Notes: generated by a model not told the origin, from the sequence alone. Positions 15,480 through 23,867 are shown, counted from the stretch's first letter. The stretch: 64,000 nucleotides of DNA from Pseudobutyrivibrio ruminis HUN009 (GCF_000703005.1 NZ_JNLH01000001.1:399501-463500); one strand, 5' to 3'. Made by a program: numbers and translations.

Positions 15480-16274
15480 TTATTTTTCGAAGTGTTGGTA
15501 GTCTTTGGAGGAGGTCCAGGCACCGCCCCATGTGAAGCCGTGGGCTGTGAAAAGCTGGTAGGCCAGATCATTTTCGTCGATTTTGTATGGGAAGTCGGCG
15601 CTGCGATCTACGTATGGTGCTCCGTTGGCTGGTTCGATGCTGAGGGCGCCGTCCACGGTTTTAACGTATGGGTTGTACAAAGGGTTGATGTCGATAGCTA
15701 GACCTGCACCATGGTTTGAAACCTTTGTGGTATGGCTGATGAATCTGAAGTTGAAGCACGAGGAGTTGTTGTCAGCCATTGAGGCTTCGTCCTCTGCGTT
15801 GTATTCATCCACTAGCTTTATTTTTTCGATTGGATATTCCGCCTCATATAAAGCTTCGAAGATTTCAAGGAGGTCTTCTGCTATGGATTTGTTGCAGATG
15901 ATTTCGCCCTCATGAGTCTGTCCATCAAAGCCTACGTGGAGCACGTGAAGGTATCGTAAATCCGATACGGGAATTGTGCAGTCATCCTTGTAGGATTTTC
16001 CTTTGATTCGTGCAAAGATCTCGCTATCCTCTGTGAATTCTATTCCATAAAAGTTCTCTGTGTCTTTTACATTTGTTGTAGTCATTTTCGTTTCCCCTGG
16101 CTGTGTAGATTCTTGTGGTTGCTCGGCAGATTCCGGATTAGCGGATTCAACTGAAGGAGCACCTTCAGATGTCACTTCAGGTGTAGATTCAGCAGACTTA
16201 TGATAAAAGAGTACCACAGCGCATGTTAACACTATAAGAATTACTATAAAGCCAATTAATAATTTCTTTTTCAT
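15480..16274 (-). CDS. membrane-anchored D,D-carboxypeptidase-like protein (peptidase M15)
   Basis: The 264-residue protein has one N-terminal membrane helix (residues 4-24), a serine/glutamate/proline-rich linker and a C-terminal M15 zinc peptidase domain. Metal ligands are visible as the histidine and aspartate in SNHGAGLAIDINP and the histidine of DYQHFEK at the very C-terminus; FRFISHTTKVS precedes them. Such enzymes trim D-alanyl ends or cleave L-Ala-D-Glu bonds in peptidoglycan on the outer side of the membrane. The start ATG overlaps the stop of the upstream DUF3237-like gene by four bases (ATGA), which implies co-translation. A strong terminator follows 15 bases after the stop. VanY- or CwlK-like; the exact bond is not known. 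Confidence 0.85.
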   Translation of the reverse strand: MKKKLLIGFIVILIVLTCAVVLFYHKSAESTPEVTSEGAPSVESANPESAEQPQESTQPGETKMTTTNVKDTENFYGIEFTEDSEIFARIKGKSYKDDCTIPVSDLRYLHVLHVGFDGQTHEGEIICNKSIAEDLLEIFEALYEAEYPIEKIKLVDEYNAEDEASMADNNSSCFNFRFISHTTKVSNHGAGLAIDINPLYNPYVKTVDGALSIEPANGAPYVDRSADFPYKIDENDLAYQLFTAHGFTWGGAWTSSKDYQHFEK

Positions 16275-16684
16275 AATTCCTCTAAATCATCCATCCACAA
16301 ATGTATCTGAACTCCACCAGGAATATCCGATATCGTTCCAGTGATATCAGCAGTCTCCAAAAACGCTAAATCGATGCTGTCGGTAAGAATAGTTGGATGA
16401 GTAACAATATTTCCATTTTCATCAAATGAGCCATTGTTCTCTACAAAAATTTTACAAGCATTACCCTTGAAATCTTTTCCTTCAAGAATATATCTAGCTG
16501 ATAATGCTCTGGCACTGCCTTTCATTTCCCTTTGGGTGTCCACGCCGCCTGGAAGAATAATTCCGTTGAAGTATTCTCCAGTAGCATCACCATCGAAGTG
16601 AATCATCAATGCTTCTCCATTTTGCCCTTTCACTTCATCAAACTTTGTCAGTTTTACGTTTACTGTTAATATTTCTTTCTTCAT
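16271..16684 (-). CDS. DUF3237-like small protein
   Basis: The 137-residue protein begins MKKEILTVNVKLTKFDEVKG and has the beta-rich pattern of DUF3237: a GEYFNGIILPGGVDTQ block, SARYILEGKDFKGNACKIFVENNG, and a final GGVQIHLW strand. Members form a barrel-like fold of unknown activity and are often found as single domains in Firmicutes. The gene overlaps the following peptidase gene by four bases. No ribosome site problem: the start ATG is preceded by a modest purine-rich AAAAGGGA sequence. The link with a cell-wall peptidase is only positional. Confidence 0.65.
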   Translation of the reverse strand: MKKEILTVNVKLTKFDEVKGQNGEALMIHFDGDATGEYFNGIILPGGVDTQREMKGSARALSARYILEGKDFKGNACKIFVENNGSFDENGNIVTHPTILTDSIDLAFLETADITGTISDIPGGVQIHLWMDDLEEL

Positions 16685-16705
16685 AACAAGAGTCCCTTTT
16701 ACTCT

Positions 16706-17917
16706 TTATTTCTCGTCAACAACTTGGAACACTAAGAACTTGAGGTAGTAGCTTTCGTCAGCGGCCCAGAGGATGGGATGGTCTGGAGCCTGTGTGCGGA
16801 ATTCTACCTGGCGTAGGCGCTTGTGGGCAGCCTGTGCAGCCTGGCCAATTACCTTTACGAAGAGTTCCTGAGTCATGAAATGAGAGCATGAGCAGGTAGC
16901 AAGGTAGCCGCCGTCCTTAACAAGCTTAAGGCCCTTCATGTTGATTTCACGGTAGCCCTTCATTGCGTTCTTTGTAGCCTCACGCGACTTTGTGAAAGCA
17001 GGTGGGTCGAGGATTACAACGTCGTACTTTTCCCCAGCTTCTGCAAGCTTTGGTAGTTCATCTAAAACATTGGCCTGACGGAATTTAACAGTTGAATCCA
17101 AGCCGTTGAGCTTTGCGTTTGCTGTAGCCTGAGATACTGCGAACTCTGAAATATCAAGACCTGTTACATCTGCTGCTCCTGCGATTCCAGCATTAAGGGC
17201 AAATGTACCCATGTGTGTAAAGCAATCCAAAACTTTCTTGCCTTTGCAAAGGCGCTGAATAGCTAGACGATTATATTTCTGATCAAGGAAGAAACCTGTC
17301 TTCTGTCCATTTACTACATCAACCATGTAGTGAACACCATTCTCGACGATTTCCACGTTTGTATCGAACTCGTCTCCGATAAATCCCTTATATGGTGCTA
17401 AGCCCTCTTTCTTGCGGACTGCTGCATCGCTACGCTCATAAACGCCACGCACGCTAAATCCGTCTGCAGCCATTGCCTCTTTAAGGTAATCTACAATCTG
17501 TAGCTTAAACTTATCTATGCCAAGTGCAAGTGATTCCACAACAAGCACATCATCGTACTTATCGATTACAAGGCCCGGAAGAAAATCAGCCTCCCCGAAA
17601 ATCACTCTACAGCAGTTCAAATCCTTCTCAAGTAATACGTTTTTACGATAATTCCAGGCATTCTGCACTCTCATTTTAATGAAGTCATCATCAATTATCT
17701 GATCCTTTTTACGTGTCATCATGCGAACACGAATCTTGGAATTAGTGTTGATGAAACCACGGCCCATCATGTATCCATCGAAATCATGGACAACAACTAT
17801 ATCTCCATTCTCAAAAGAACCCATAACTGAGTCTATCTCATTATCAAATATCCAGGCGCCTCCAGCCTTAATTGTACGGCCCTCGCCTTTTTTTAATGTA
17901 ACAATTGCTTCGTTCAT
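16706..17917 (-). CDS. rlmI: 23S rRNA (cytosine-C5) methyltransferase, RlmI-like
   Basis: The 403-residue protein has an N-terminal PUA domain (residues 1-75, ending in GRGFINTNSKIRVRM), a central alpha/beta region and a C-terminal class I methyltransferase. The S-adenosylmethionine motif is VLDCFTHMGTFALNAG followed by the acidic VTGLDIS, and the catalytic motif is VILDPPAFTKS near residue 305, followed by ATCSCSHFM with the second cysteine. This is the domain order of RlmI, which makes m5C1962 in 23S rRNA of Escherichia coli; the exact site in this organism is an inference. Length matches the family. It follows the DUF362 gene by 12 bases and is probably in the same transcript. Confidence 0.88.
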   Translation of the reverse strand: MNEAIVTLKKGEGRTIKAGGAWIFDNEIDSVMGSFENGDIVVVHDFDGYMMGRGFINTNSKIRVRMMTRKKDQIIDDDFIKMRVQNAWNYRKNVLLEKDLNCCRVIFGEADFLPGLVIDKYDDVLVVESLALGIDKFKLQIVDYLKEAMAADGFSVRGVYERSDAAVRKKEGLAPYKGFIGDEFDTNVEIVENGVHYMVDVVNGQKTGFFLDQKYNRLAIQRLCKGKKVLDCFTHMGTFALNAGIAGAADVTGLDISEFAVSQATANAKLNGLDSTVKFRQANVLDELPKLAEAGEKYDVVILDPPAFTKSREATKNAMKGYREINMKGLKLVKDGGYLATCSCSHFMTQELFVKVIGQAAQAAHKRLRQVEFRTQAPDHPILWAADESYYLKFLVFQVVDEK

Positions 17918-17929
17918 AATAACCTATCT

Positions 17930-18817
17930 CTATAATTCAATTAATTCATATTCAAGACTTCCTACACCAAGCTTTGCAGCTGTAGCAGGTGTGTGCTCGC
18001 CATTTCTGGATGTAACTCTCTCAAGGAAGTGATCACGTCCAACATCCTTTGAAGCATATACTAAATCAAGGCAAGCTCTATCGATTGCAACAGGATCCAA
18101 GCTTGCAAGGATACCAATATCCTTAAGGCATGGGTCCTCAGCTACTGCACAACAATCACAGTCTACTGACATATTTGCCATAACATTGATAAATGCAATG
18201 TTCTTTCCAAAGTGGTCTACTACTGCTGACGCAGCCTCTGCCATACTTTCAAGGAAAGCGTTCTGCTCTGGCAAGTCGTTCCAAACAATATCCTGCTCAC
18301 TAGCTTTATTGTATTTGCCAGCCGAGTGGATTTGTACCTTGCCTGCACATGATGCACAGCCAATTGAAAGCTGCTTTAAAGCTCCGCCGTAGCCTCCCAT
18401 TGGATGTCCCTTAAAATGAGAAAGTACAAGCATTGAATCGTAATTAAGGAAGTTCTTTCCCATTATATCAGTCTTAAGATGGGTACCGTTTTTGATCGGA
18501 ATTTCGATATCTGGTCCTTCAGCATCCATCAAATCAACATCAAAAAACTCATTCCAGCCATGTCTCTTTAATAATTTGATGTGCTTATCTGTGTAGTTTC
18601 TTTCACCTTCGTAGGCTGTGTTGCACTCTACAATAGTGCCGTTCACATGCTCTACCATTGGTTTCCAGAATTCAGGCTTTAGATAATTCTGATTGCCTTC
18701 CTCACCAGAATGCACCTTTACGGCAACCTTACCTGGTAATGTGATTCCAAGCTTATCGTACATTTTTACTACAGCTTCTGCTGTAACGTCCTTAATAAAA
18801 TAAACTTTTGATGCCAT
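17930..18817 (-). CDS. DUF362 family protein with cysteine clusters
   Basis: The 295-residue protein is a DUF362 member: VAVKVHSGEEGNQNYLKPEF near the start, the central MLVLSHFKGHPMGGYGGALK, then IGCASCAGKVQIHS and SVDCDCCAVAEDPC, and the PVAIDRACLDLV block close to the end. DUF362 proteins are linked to Fe-S clusters; the cysteines here could hold one, although the ferredoxin-like CxxCxxCxxxCP pair of some members is not present. The start is the ATG at 18817, with GGAGGG five bases upstream; the open frame runs seven codons further up without a site. It is downstream of a TetR gene and likely belongs to the TetR-controlled operon. The reaction is unknown. Confidence 0.8.
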   Translation of the reverse strand: MASKVYFIKDVTAEAVVKMYDKLGITLPGKVAVKVHSGEEGNQNYLKPEFWKPMVEHVNGTIVECNTAYEGERNYTDKHIKLLKRHGWNEFFDVDLMDAEGPDIEIPIKNGTHLKTDIMGKNFLNYDSMLVLSHFKGHPMGGYGGALKQLSIGCASCAGKVQIHSAGKYNKASEQDIVWNDLPEQNAFLESMAEAASAVVDHFGKNIAFINVMANMSVDCDCCAVAEDPCLKDIGILASLDPVAIDRACLDLVYASKDVGRDHFLERVTSRNGEHTPATAAKLGVGSLEYELIEL

Positions 18818-18865
18818 AGATACCCTCCTACAAATCATTTTATATTTTTTATTTTAGTTTATTAT

Positions 18866-19486
18866 TTATTCAAAAATCAATTTCAAAAAATCGTATGACA
18901 TGTTGTAGATAGTAGTCTTTGCATATGACAGCTTTACCTGGTCCATAGCCTCCATCTGCTTGTCCGTAGGGTAAACATAAGGATAGATGCCATACATGTA
19001 AGGGAAGAATGCATATCTAATCTGTTCGCATTTTTTCTTATCAATCCCCTCTAAATTCTTTGCCAGGCACTCTTCGAAAATATCTACAGATTCCTTGAAA
19101 GCACTTTTGAACTCTGCCAATAATTCCAGTCTGCTGTTATCCTCAATCTCATAGAGATTCATTGCAGATATCTTTAGAAGTGTTTTTCTTTCCTCCATTG
19201 TCTTTGCAATGGCCTTAGCCAAATTATCTGCATCAAGCTTTGTTCTAGTCTCTGTGATTGCTTTTAAATCTTCGTTCCACTTTAAATATTCTCTAGTAAG
19301 AATGCCTAGGAATATTTCCTCTTTTGTTTGGAAATAATTGTATATAGATGGACGAGAAAAACTGGTTTCTGTGCTGATATCCTTTATTGTGATACTATGA
19401 AAGCCTTTTGTTTCATAAAGCTTTTCACAAGCATCCATTATTTCTTCTCTACGTTTATCAATAGTTTCTTTTAATTCAACTGCCAT
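18866..19486 (-). CDS. TetR-family transcriptional repressor
   Basis: The 206-residue protein has the TetR DNA-binding domain at the N-terminus: RREEIMDACEKLYETKGF, then ITIKDISTETSFSRPSIYNYF, residues 12-52. The rest is an all-helical ligand-binding region with several aromatic residues (FFPYMYGIYPYVYP). It lies ten bases after the monooxygenase-like gene and 49 before the DUF362 gene start, all on the minus strand. Two copies of TGACA-N3-TGTCA flank the promoter of this group at 19842-19891, which is the pattern expected of autoregulation by TetR. The inducer is not known; the ABM-type neighbour suggests a small reactive or aromatic compound. Confidence 0.88.
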   Translation of the reverse strand: MAVELKETIDKRREEIMDACEKLYETKGFHSITIKDISTETSFSRPSIYNYFQTKEEIFLGILTREYLKWNEDLKAITETRTKLDADNLAKAIAKTMEERKTLLKISAMNLYEIEDNSRLELLAEFKSAFKESVDIFEECLAKNLEGIDKKKCEQIRYAFFPYMYGIYPYVYPTDKQMEAMDQVKLSYAKTTIYNMSYDFLKLIFE

Positions 19487-19496
19487 TTGGCCACCA

Positions 19497-19823
19497 CTAC
19501 TTTCTTATAAATGACTGATCCTGCTCAGGAAGCTCATCTGAAGTAAAACGCTCCACTGTCATATGCAAATCATATTTCTCTCTAAGCTCTGCAATTTTAG
19601 CCATCATAGGTGATGCATGATGCACATCAATTGCTTCCTGGTTCTCCCAGCTATCTATCAATAATACTGTTTCAGGGTCATCAAAGGAAGTGTAATATTC
19701 ATAGCGAAGATTACCTGCCTCTTCCCTGATTTTCTGAACAGTACCACTGCTTATCATTTCCTCAGCAAATTTCTTCGCTGCTCCGTTTTCGCCCTTATAT
19801 CTAAGATTTACTGCTATGCTCAT
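19497..19823 (-). CDS. ABM-type (antibiotic biosynthesis monooxygenase fold) protein
   Basis: The 108-residue protein has the ferredoxin-like ABM fold: a first strand SIAVNLRYKG, helix KKFAEEMISSG, EAGNLRYEYYTSFDDPETVLLIDSWENQEAIDVHHASP with the conserved W-N/D and HH-SP pieces, and a last strand MTVERF. Family members act as cofactor-less monooxygenases, heme-degrading enzymes or quinone-handling proteins. The start is the ATG at 19823, preceded by GGAGGG; a longer open frame to 19850 would run into the operator. It is the first gene of the TetR operon, so it is probably the induced function. Confidence 0.82.
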   Translation of the reverse strand: MSIAVNLRYKGENGAAKKFAEEMISSGTVQKIREEAGNLRYEYYTSFDDPETVLLIDSWENQEAIDVHHASPMMAKIAELREKYDLHMTVERFTSDELPEQDQSFIRK

Positions 19824-19841
19824 AACGCCCCTCCAATCTGA

Positions 19842-19892
19842 TGACACCATGTCAATTATCTATACTATACCATCTTGCTGACACGATGTCAA
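19842..19892 (-). promoter_or_regulatory. TetR-type promoter with two operators
   Basis: On the minus strand TTGACA (19887-19892) and TATAGT (19864-19869) are separated by exactly 17 bases. Two palindromes of the form TGACA-N3-TGTCA lie at 19842-19854 and 19879-19891; one overlaps the -35 box, the other lies just after the expected start point. This gives tight repression of the monooxygenase/tetR/DUF362 genes. Confidence 0.85.
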
Positions 19893-20022
19893 TTTCAATA
19901 ACCAAAAGCCTTGCATTTTCCTGACATCCTTTAAATTAATAATCTTTTTAGACTTTTTAATTAGTAAAAATCAGTGGATAGATTTATACTAATAAAAAAG
20001 ATTATTAATAGGAGGAATAATA

Positions 20023-20736
20023 ATGTACTACGGATATGGATACGGTTATGGCATAGATCCAACACTTATTCTTGTATTGATAGGTGCTGCTATCAGTGCT
20101 CTTGCATCTATGAATGTTCAGGGCACATTTAGCAAATACAATAGAATTAGAAATTATCGAGGACTTACATCTAACCAAGTGGCAGAACATATACTTCACT
20201 CCGCTGGTATTTATGATGTAAAAATAGAACGGATAAGAGGAAATCTGACTGATCATTATTCACCAAATGAAAAAGTACTTCGTCTTTCCGATGCAACCTA
20301 CGGGCAGACAAGTGTCGCTGCAATCGGTGTAGCCGCTCACGAATGCGGTCATGCCATTCAACATAAAGAGTCCTACGCACCACTTAAACTTCGCGCCCTT
20401 TCAGTGCCGCTAGCAAATATTGGTTCAAAAGTTTCATGGCCAATTATTCTCATCGGACTTTTACTAGGGTACTCTACAATCGCAGAACTTGGTGTTTACC
20501 TTTTTTCATTTGTAGTTATTTTTCAGTTGATTACTCTTCCAGTGGAATTTGATGCTAGTGCTCGTGCACTTAGAATTCTCGATGAGGATAGATTATTAGA
20601 AGAGGATGAGCATAGAGGTGCAAAAAAAGTGTTGAAGGCAGCAGCGCTTACCTATGTGGCAGCTTTATTTACTACTATCCTTCAACTACTTAGATTAGTT
20701 TTGATTGTAAGCAGGGTAAGTCGTGATGACGACTAA
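20023..20736 (+). CDS. membrane zinc metallopeptidase (YugP-like)
   Basis: The 237-residue protein belongs to the Zn_peptidase_2 (YugP) family. After a glycine/tyrosine-rich start comes a membrane segment (about 13-30), then LTSNQVAEHIL, the YSPNEKVLRLS strand, and the catalytic AAHECGHAIQH (HEXXH near residue 106). Two or three further hydrophobic segments follow (140-175 and 205-230), with the third ligand region EFDASARAL. Family members are membrane proteins of unknown substrate. GGAGG precedes the ATG. The stop overlaps the convergent YitT-family gene by four bases, so no terminator fits between them. Confidence 0.88.
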   Translation: MYYGYGYGYGIDPTLILVLIGAAISALASMNVQGTFSKYNRIRNYRGLTSNQVAEHILHSAGIYDVKIERIRGNLTDHYSPNEKVLRLSDATYGQTSVAAIGVAAHECGHAIQHKESYAPLKLRALSVPLANIGSKVSWPIILIGLLLGYSTIAELGVYLFSFVVIFQLITLPVEFDASARALRILDEDRLLEEDEHRGAKKVLKAAALTYVAALFTTILQLLRLVLIVSRVSRDDD

Positions 20737-21593
20737 AACACTCTTTCCGGCATACTTTTTGATTGATATTGCATATAGCTAACTTTATAAACAGTAACGA
20801 ATGCTTTTGGGTCTACCTTATCTATATAGGCCATGAGCTTTTGGAATTCGCCTTTATCAACAATAGTGATGATCTCATCGTGCTCTTCCATTCTGTAAGC
20901 TCCTGTCACCTTGTAAACGCTGGCACCACTGTGAAGCTCATTTAGAATGTAATCTCTAATTTGAGCTTCATATGGTGAAACTATACATACACGTCTTTTT
21001 AATTTCTGGTCAAATATAAAATGATCAAGCACCATTCCATTCAAATATGTTCCAAGTATACTTAAAACAACTGTCTTTGAATCATAAGCCAGTGCTGAAG
21101 ACAATGCTATGCACAGCCCCGCAATAGACATGGCTTTTCCAATATCTATACGAAAATATTTATTAAGAATCTTTCCAACTATATCAAGTCCACCTGATGA
21201 TGCATTTCTATTAAATAGAATTGCGCTACCAATACTAACCACAAAAATATAGCAAACAACATCAAGAGTAGCATCACCTGTGAGAGATGTGTAATCTGGC
21301 AACATTTTTTCAAATATACCAATTACAACAGGAAGCAAAATTGATGTATATACTGTCTTGTAACCAAATTCTGGACCGCAAGTGATAAAGCCAATTATGA
21401 GCAATACCACATTAAGCACCATAGTGATTTGTGACACTGAATATGGAATAAAATTTGTCAGCACAATGGCAAAGCCTGAAATACTGCTGACTGCTGCATG
21501 ACTTGGCATCATAAAAAAGAATACAGCCGAACCTATAATTATGCTGGCAATTGTAAGAATGAAAAGTTCTTTGATAACGGATTTAACATTCAT
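20733..21593 (-). CDS. YitT family membrane protein with DUF2179 domain
   Basis: The 286-residue protein has five predicted helices in the first 200 residues: a SVIKELFILTIASIIIGSAVF start, then the family mark FNRNASSGGLDIVGKIL near residue 130. A C-terminal soluble DUF2179 domain follows (RRVCIVSPYEAQIRDYIL, GASVYKVTGAYRMEEHDEI, LMAYIDKVDPKAFVTVYKV). This is the common two-part structure of YitT proteins, which are integral membrane proteins of unclear substrate. GGTAGG is near the ATG. It overlaps the 3' end of the zinc peptidase gene on the other strand. Confidence 0.88.
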   Translation of the reverse strand: MNVKSVIKELFILTIASIIIGSAVFFFMMPSHAAVSSISGFAIVLTNFIPYSVSQITMVLNVVLLIIGFITCGPEFGYKTVYTSILLPVVIGIFEKMLPDYTSLTGDATLDVVCYIFVVSIGSAILFNRNASSGGLDIVGKILNKYFRIDIGKAMSIAGLCIALSSALAYDSKTVVLSILGTYLNGMVLDHFIFDQKLKRRVCIVSPYEAQIRDYILNELHSGASVYKVTGAYRMEEHDEIITIVDKGEFQKLMAYIDKVDPKAFVTVYKVSYMQYQSKSMPERVF

Positions 21594-21685
21594 ATTGTTT
21601 ACCTACCCTATGTTCTTAATCCTTGTTTTAATTAACTAGGCGACTAATAGAGTACGGCTTGTATTCCCAAATGTCAATATGATAA

Positions 21686-22687
21686 TTACTTCAAATTTTC
21701 CTCAAAGAAGCTCTGTAACTTATCGAATGGAATATAATTGCTATCACCACCATCATAAAGATCTGTATGGCTTGCATTTGGAATAATCATAAGCTCTTTG
21801 TTTGCAGTATATTTACTGTCTTTTGTCATGTTCTCATATGCATCCTTGCCGAAGTAAAGGGAATGAGCTTTCTCTCCATGGATAATTAGAACTGCGCTTC
21901 TGATTTCATTTGTATACTTTAGTATTGGCTGATTCATGAATGACTCACATCCAATTACATTCCATCCACCGTTAGAATTAAGGCTACGCTTATGATATCC
22001 TCTGTCAGTCTTGTAGTAATCATAGTAATCCTTAACAAAGAATGGGGCATCCTCAGGAAGTGGATCAACAACTCCTCCGCCAAGCTTGTACTCTCCTGCC
22101 TTTAAATCTTCCAAACGCTGTGCGCACATAGCAGCCTTTTTCTGATATCTAGCTTCTTCATTATCCTCAGAATCGAAGTAGCCATTTGCATTAACTCTTG
22201 TCATGTCGTACATAGTAGCGGCTACAGTTGCTTTAATTCTTGTATCAAGAGCTGCTGTATTAAGTGCCATTCCGCCCCAACCACAGATACCTATGATGCC
22301 GATTCTCTCAGGATCTACCTTTTCATTTAATGAAAGGAAATCTACTGCAGCCATGAAATCCTCTGTATTAATATCAGGAGACGCCATGTATCTAACATTT
22401 CCACCAGACTCACCTGTGAATGATGGATCAAATGCAATTGTAAGGAATCCTCTTTCTGCCATAGTCTGAGCATACAAGCCTGAGCACTGCTCCTTTACTG
22501 CACCAAATGGGCCAGATACTGCAATTGCAGGAAGCTTGCCCTCAGCATTCTTAGGCACATACATATCTGCTGCAAGAGTGATGCCATAGCGGTTTACAAA
22601 TGTAACCTTCTGATGATCCACTTTGTCGCTCTTCGGAAATGTCTTATCCCAATCTATTACTAAATTTAAACTCTCAACCTTAATCAT
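21686..22687 (-). CDS. alpha/beta hydrolase with cysteine nucleophile elbow
   Basis: The 333-residue protein has the alpha/beta-hydrolase order of YcjY-like and dienelactone hydrolase-like enzymes: the GITLAADMYVPKNAEGKLPAI strand pair, an oxyanion-forming SGPFG, FDPSFTGESGG, and the nucleophile elbow IGICGWGGMA with cysteine where serine is more usual. A late aspartate lies in the LIIHGEKAHS region and the histidine in NASHTDLYDGGD. The start is the ATG at 22687, with GGAGG eight bases upstream. It is divergent from a MerR gene and its promoter has the 19-base spacer of MerR-activated promoters, so expression is probably switched on by a MerR ligand. The substrate is not known. Confidence 0.82.
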   Translation of the reverse strand: MIKVESLNLVIDWDKTFPKSDKVDHQKVTFVNRYGITLAADMYVPKNAEGKLPAIAVSGPFGAVKEQCSGLYAQTMAERGFLTIAFDPSFTGESGGNVRYMASPDINTEDFMAAVDFLSLNEKVDPERIGIIGICGWGGMALNTAALDTRIKATVAATMYDMTRVNANGYFDSEDNEEARYQKKAAMCAQRLEDLKAGEYKLGGGVVDPLPEDAPFFVKDYYDYYKTDRGYHKRSLNSNGGWNVIGCESFMNQPILKYTNEIRSAVLIIHGEKAHSLYFGKDAYENMTKDSKYTANKELMIIPNASHTDLYDGGDSNYIPFDKLQSFFEENLK

Positions 22688-22750
22688 TTTAAATACCTCC
22701 ATTTGCTATTATAAATTGAATTTATTTCAAAATCGTGGTACGATGATTGT

Positions 22751-22781
22751 ATGTTAATACCTAAAGTTAACTTTAGGTCAA
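22751..22781 (-). promoter_or_regulatory. MerR-type promoter with 20-bp palindromic operator
   Basis: On the minus strand TTGACC (22776-22781) and TAACAT (22751-22756) are 19 bases apart, the over-long spacer typical of MerR-activated promoters. Inside lies a perfect 20-bp palindrome at 22759-22778 (ACCTAAAGTT and its complement). The neighbouring MerR gene is divergent. Confidence 0.82.
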
Positions 22782-22814
22782 GCTTTAATTTGAAAAAATT
22801 TTGGAGGAATATCT

Positions 22815-23258
22815 ATGTACTCAATTGGACAAGTTTCAGAAATGTTTAATATACCTGTATCAACCCTTAGATACTATGACAAAGAAGGCTTCTTTCCAAA
22901 CATGGAACGTCAATCTGGAATCAGAAAATTCTCAGATAGAGAAATCGGAGCTCTTCACATCATAGAATGCCTAAAAAGCTCCGGCTTAGAAATAAAAGAA
23001 ATCAAGCAGTTTATGGAGATGACCACCAAAGGCGCCGAAACCTACGCCGACAGAAAAGCTCTTTTTGAAGCCCGCCGTGATGCAGTAGAAGCAGAAATCG
23101 CCAACCTGCAAAAGACGCTCGACATGCTCAAATACAAATGCTGGTACTACGAGCAGGCCATGGCCGACGGCAGTGAAGACCGCATCAATGCCATGCTCCC
23201 CGACAAACTTCCACCAGAAATCCAAAAACTCTACGATAGCGGAAACGGACGCCACTAG
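22815..23258 (+). CDS. MerR-family transcriptional activator
   Basis: The 147-residue protein has the MerR helix-turn-helix at the start: YSIGQVSEMFNIPVSTLRYY, then DKEGFFPNMERQSGIRKFSD, and a second DNA-contact helix ECLKSSGLEIKEIKQFM. A dimerisation coiled coil follows (about residues 80-115). The C-terminal part is short, ending in PPEIQKLYDSGNGRH, with a single cysteine (KYKCWYY), so metal sensing is not obvious. GGAGG precedes the ATG by nine bases. It is divergent from the alpha/beta hydrolase gene across a perfect palindrome in a 19-base spacer. The last 12 bases before the giant hairpin at 23271 follow its stop codon. Confidence 0.9.
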   Translation: MYSIGQVSEMFNIPVSTLRYYDKEGFFPNMERQSGIRKFSDREIGALHIIECLKSSGLEIKEIKQFMEMTTKGAETYADRKALFEARRDAVEAEIANLQKTLDMLKYKCWYYEQAMADGSEDRINAMLPDKLPPEIQKLYDSGNGRH

Positions 23259-23270
23259 GCTTGTAGTTTG

Positions 23271-23835
23271 TTTTGGGCCTGGCACATACAGCATCACCCC
23301 GCCCGCTAATACAATCGCAGATTTAGGATTACCTAAATGTGTAGTCGCCCATATTTATTAGTAGGTGTTCTTACAAAGTTTTACAATTCTATCGGTAAGT
23401 TATGGGTGGAGACGGACAAACACTACTCTGAGTAATCATCTGTCTTAAGCTAGCTTTGTATTTATTACTATTTGCTTTGGAGTGAACGTAGAATAATAAA
23501 AACAGGTTTTGTAATAGATAAGCATGAGGCGCCATGGACGGCGCCGAGAGCCCGACAACGAAATGGACTGAGTTAAAGGGCGGTGCTTATATATACAAAA
23601 CCTGTTTTTTAATTATTCTTGGTGAACGGAGTAGCAAAAGTAATAATACAAAGACTAGTTAAGACTAGATGATTATGTAAACTAAAATTGTCCGCCCCAC
23701 CCACACATTACCTTCGAATAGTAAAAGCTTCGTAAGTACACCTACATATGGGCGACTTTACACATTAAGGTAATCCATAAATCTGCTCAAATGATATTAG
23801 CGGGCGGGGTGATGCTGTGTGTGCCAGGCCCAAAA
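23271..23835. ncRNA. giant imperfect hairpin element 1 (565 nt)
   Basis: Almost the whole gap between the convergent MerR and dehydrogenase genes is one fold-back. The outer 41 bases (23271-23311) pair with 23795-23835, with a single G-T wobble. Further inward the arms keep pairing with small bulges: GGATTACCT, GTCGCCCATAT, GTAGGTGT, CGGACAA, TAATCATCT, GTCTTAA, AGAATAAT and AACAGGTTTTGTA on the left each have their complement at the matching place on the right. The apex (about 23516-23592) is a small three-way junction closed by TAAGCA/TGCTTA with two sub-hairpins (GGCGCC/GGCGCC and GCCC/GGGC). Its minus-strand apex matches element 2. No coding frame is credible inside. Transcription is not shown: an RNA or a fold-back DNA element are both possible. 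Confidence 0.8.
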
Positions 23836-23841
23836 CATAAT

Positions 23842-23867
23842 AAAAAGGACGCCGTGTGGCGTCCTTT
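23842..23867 (-). terminator. rho-independent terminator of the sugar dehydrogenase gene
   Basis: AAAGGACGCC, loop GTGT, GGCGTCCTTT, with an A run on the plus strand that gives a T run on the minus strand. It sits between the giant hairpin and the dehydrogenase stop codon. Confidence 0.8.

Noticed and set aside
22986..23297. 103-residue minus-strand frame over the merR gene end and hairpin 1
   Set aside because: It is the antisense shadow of merR; no ribosome site.
23271..23835. Group II intron or known large RNA such as ROOL, GOLLD or OLE
   Set aside because: No domain V-like hairpin, no reverse transcriptase, and a single long hairpin instead of a multi-domain fold.
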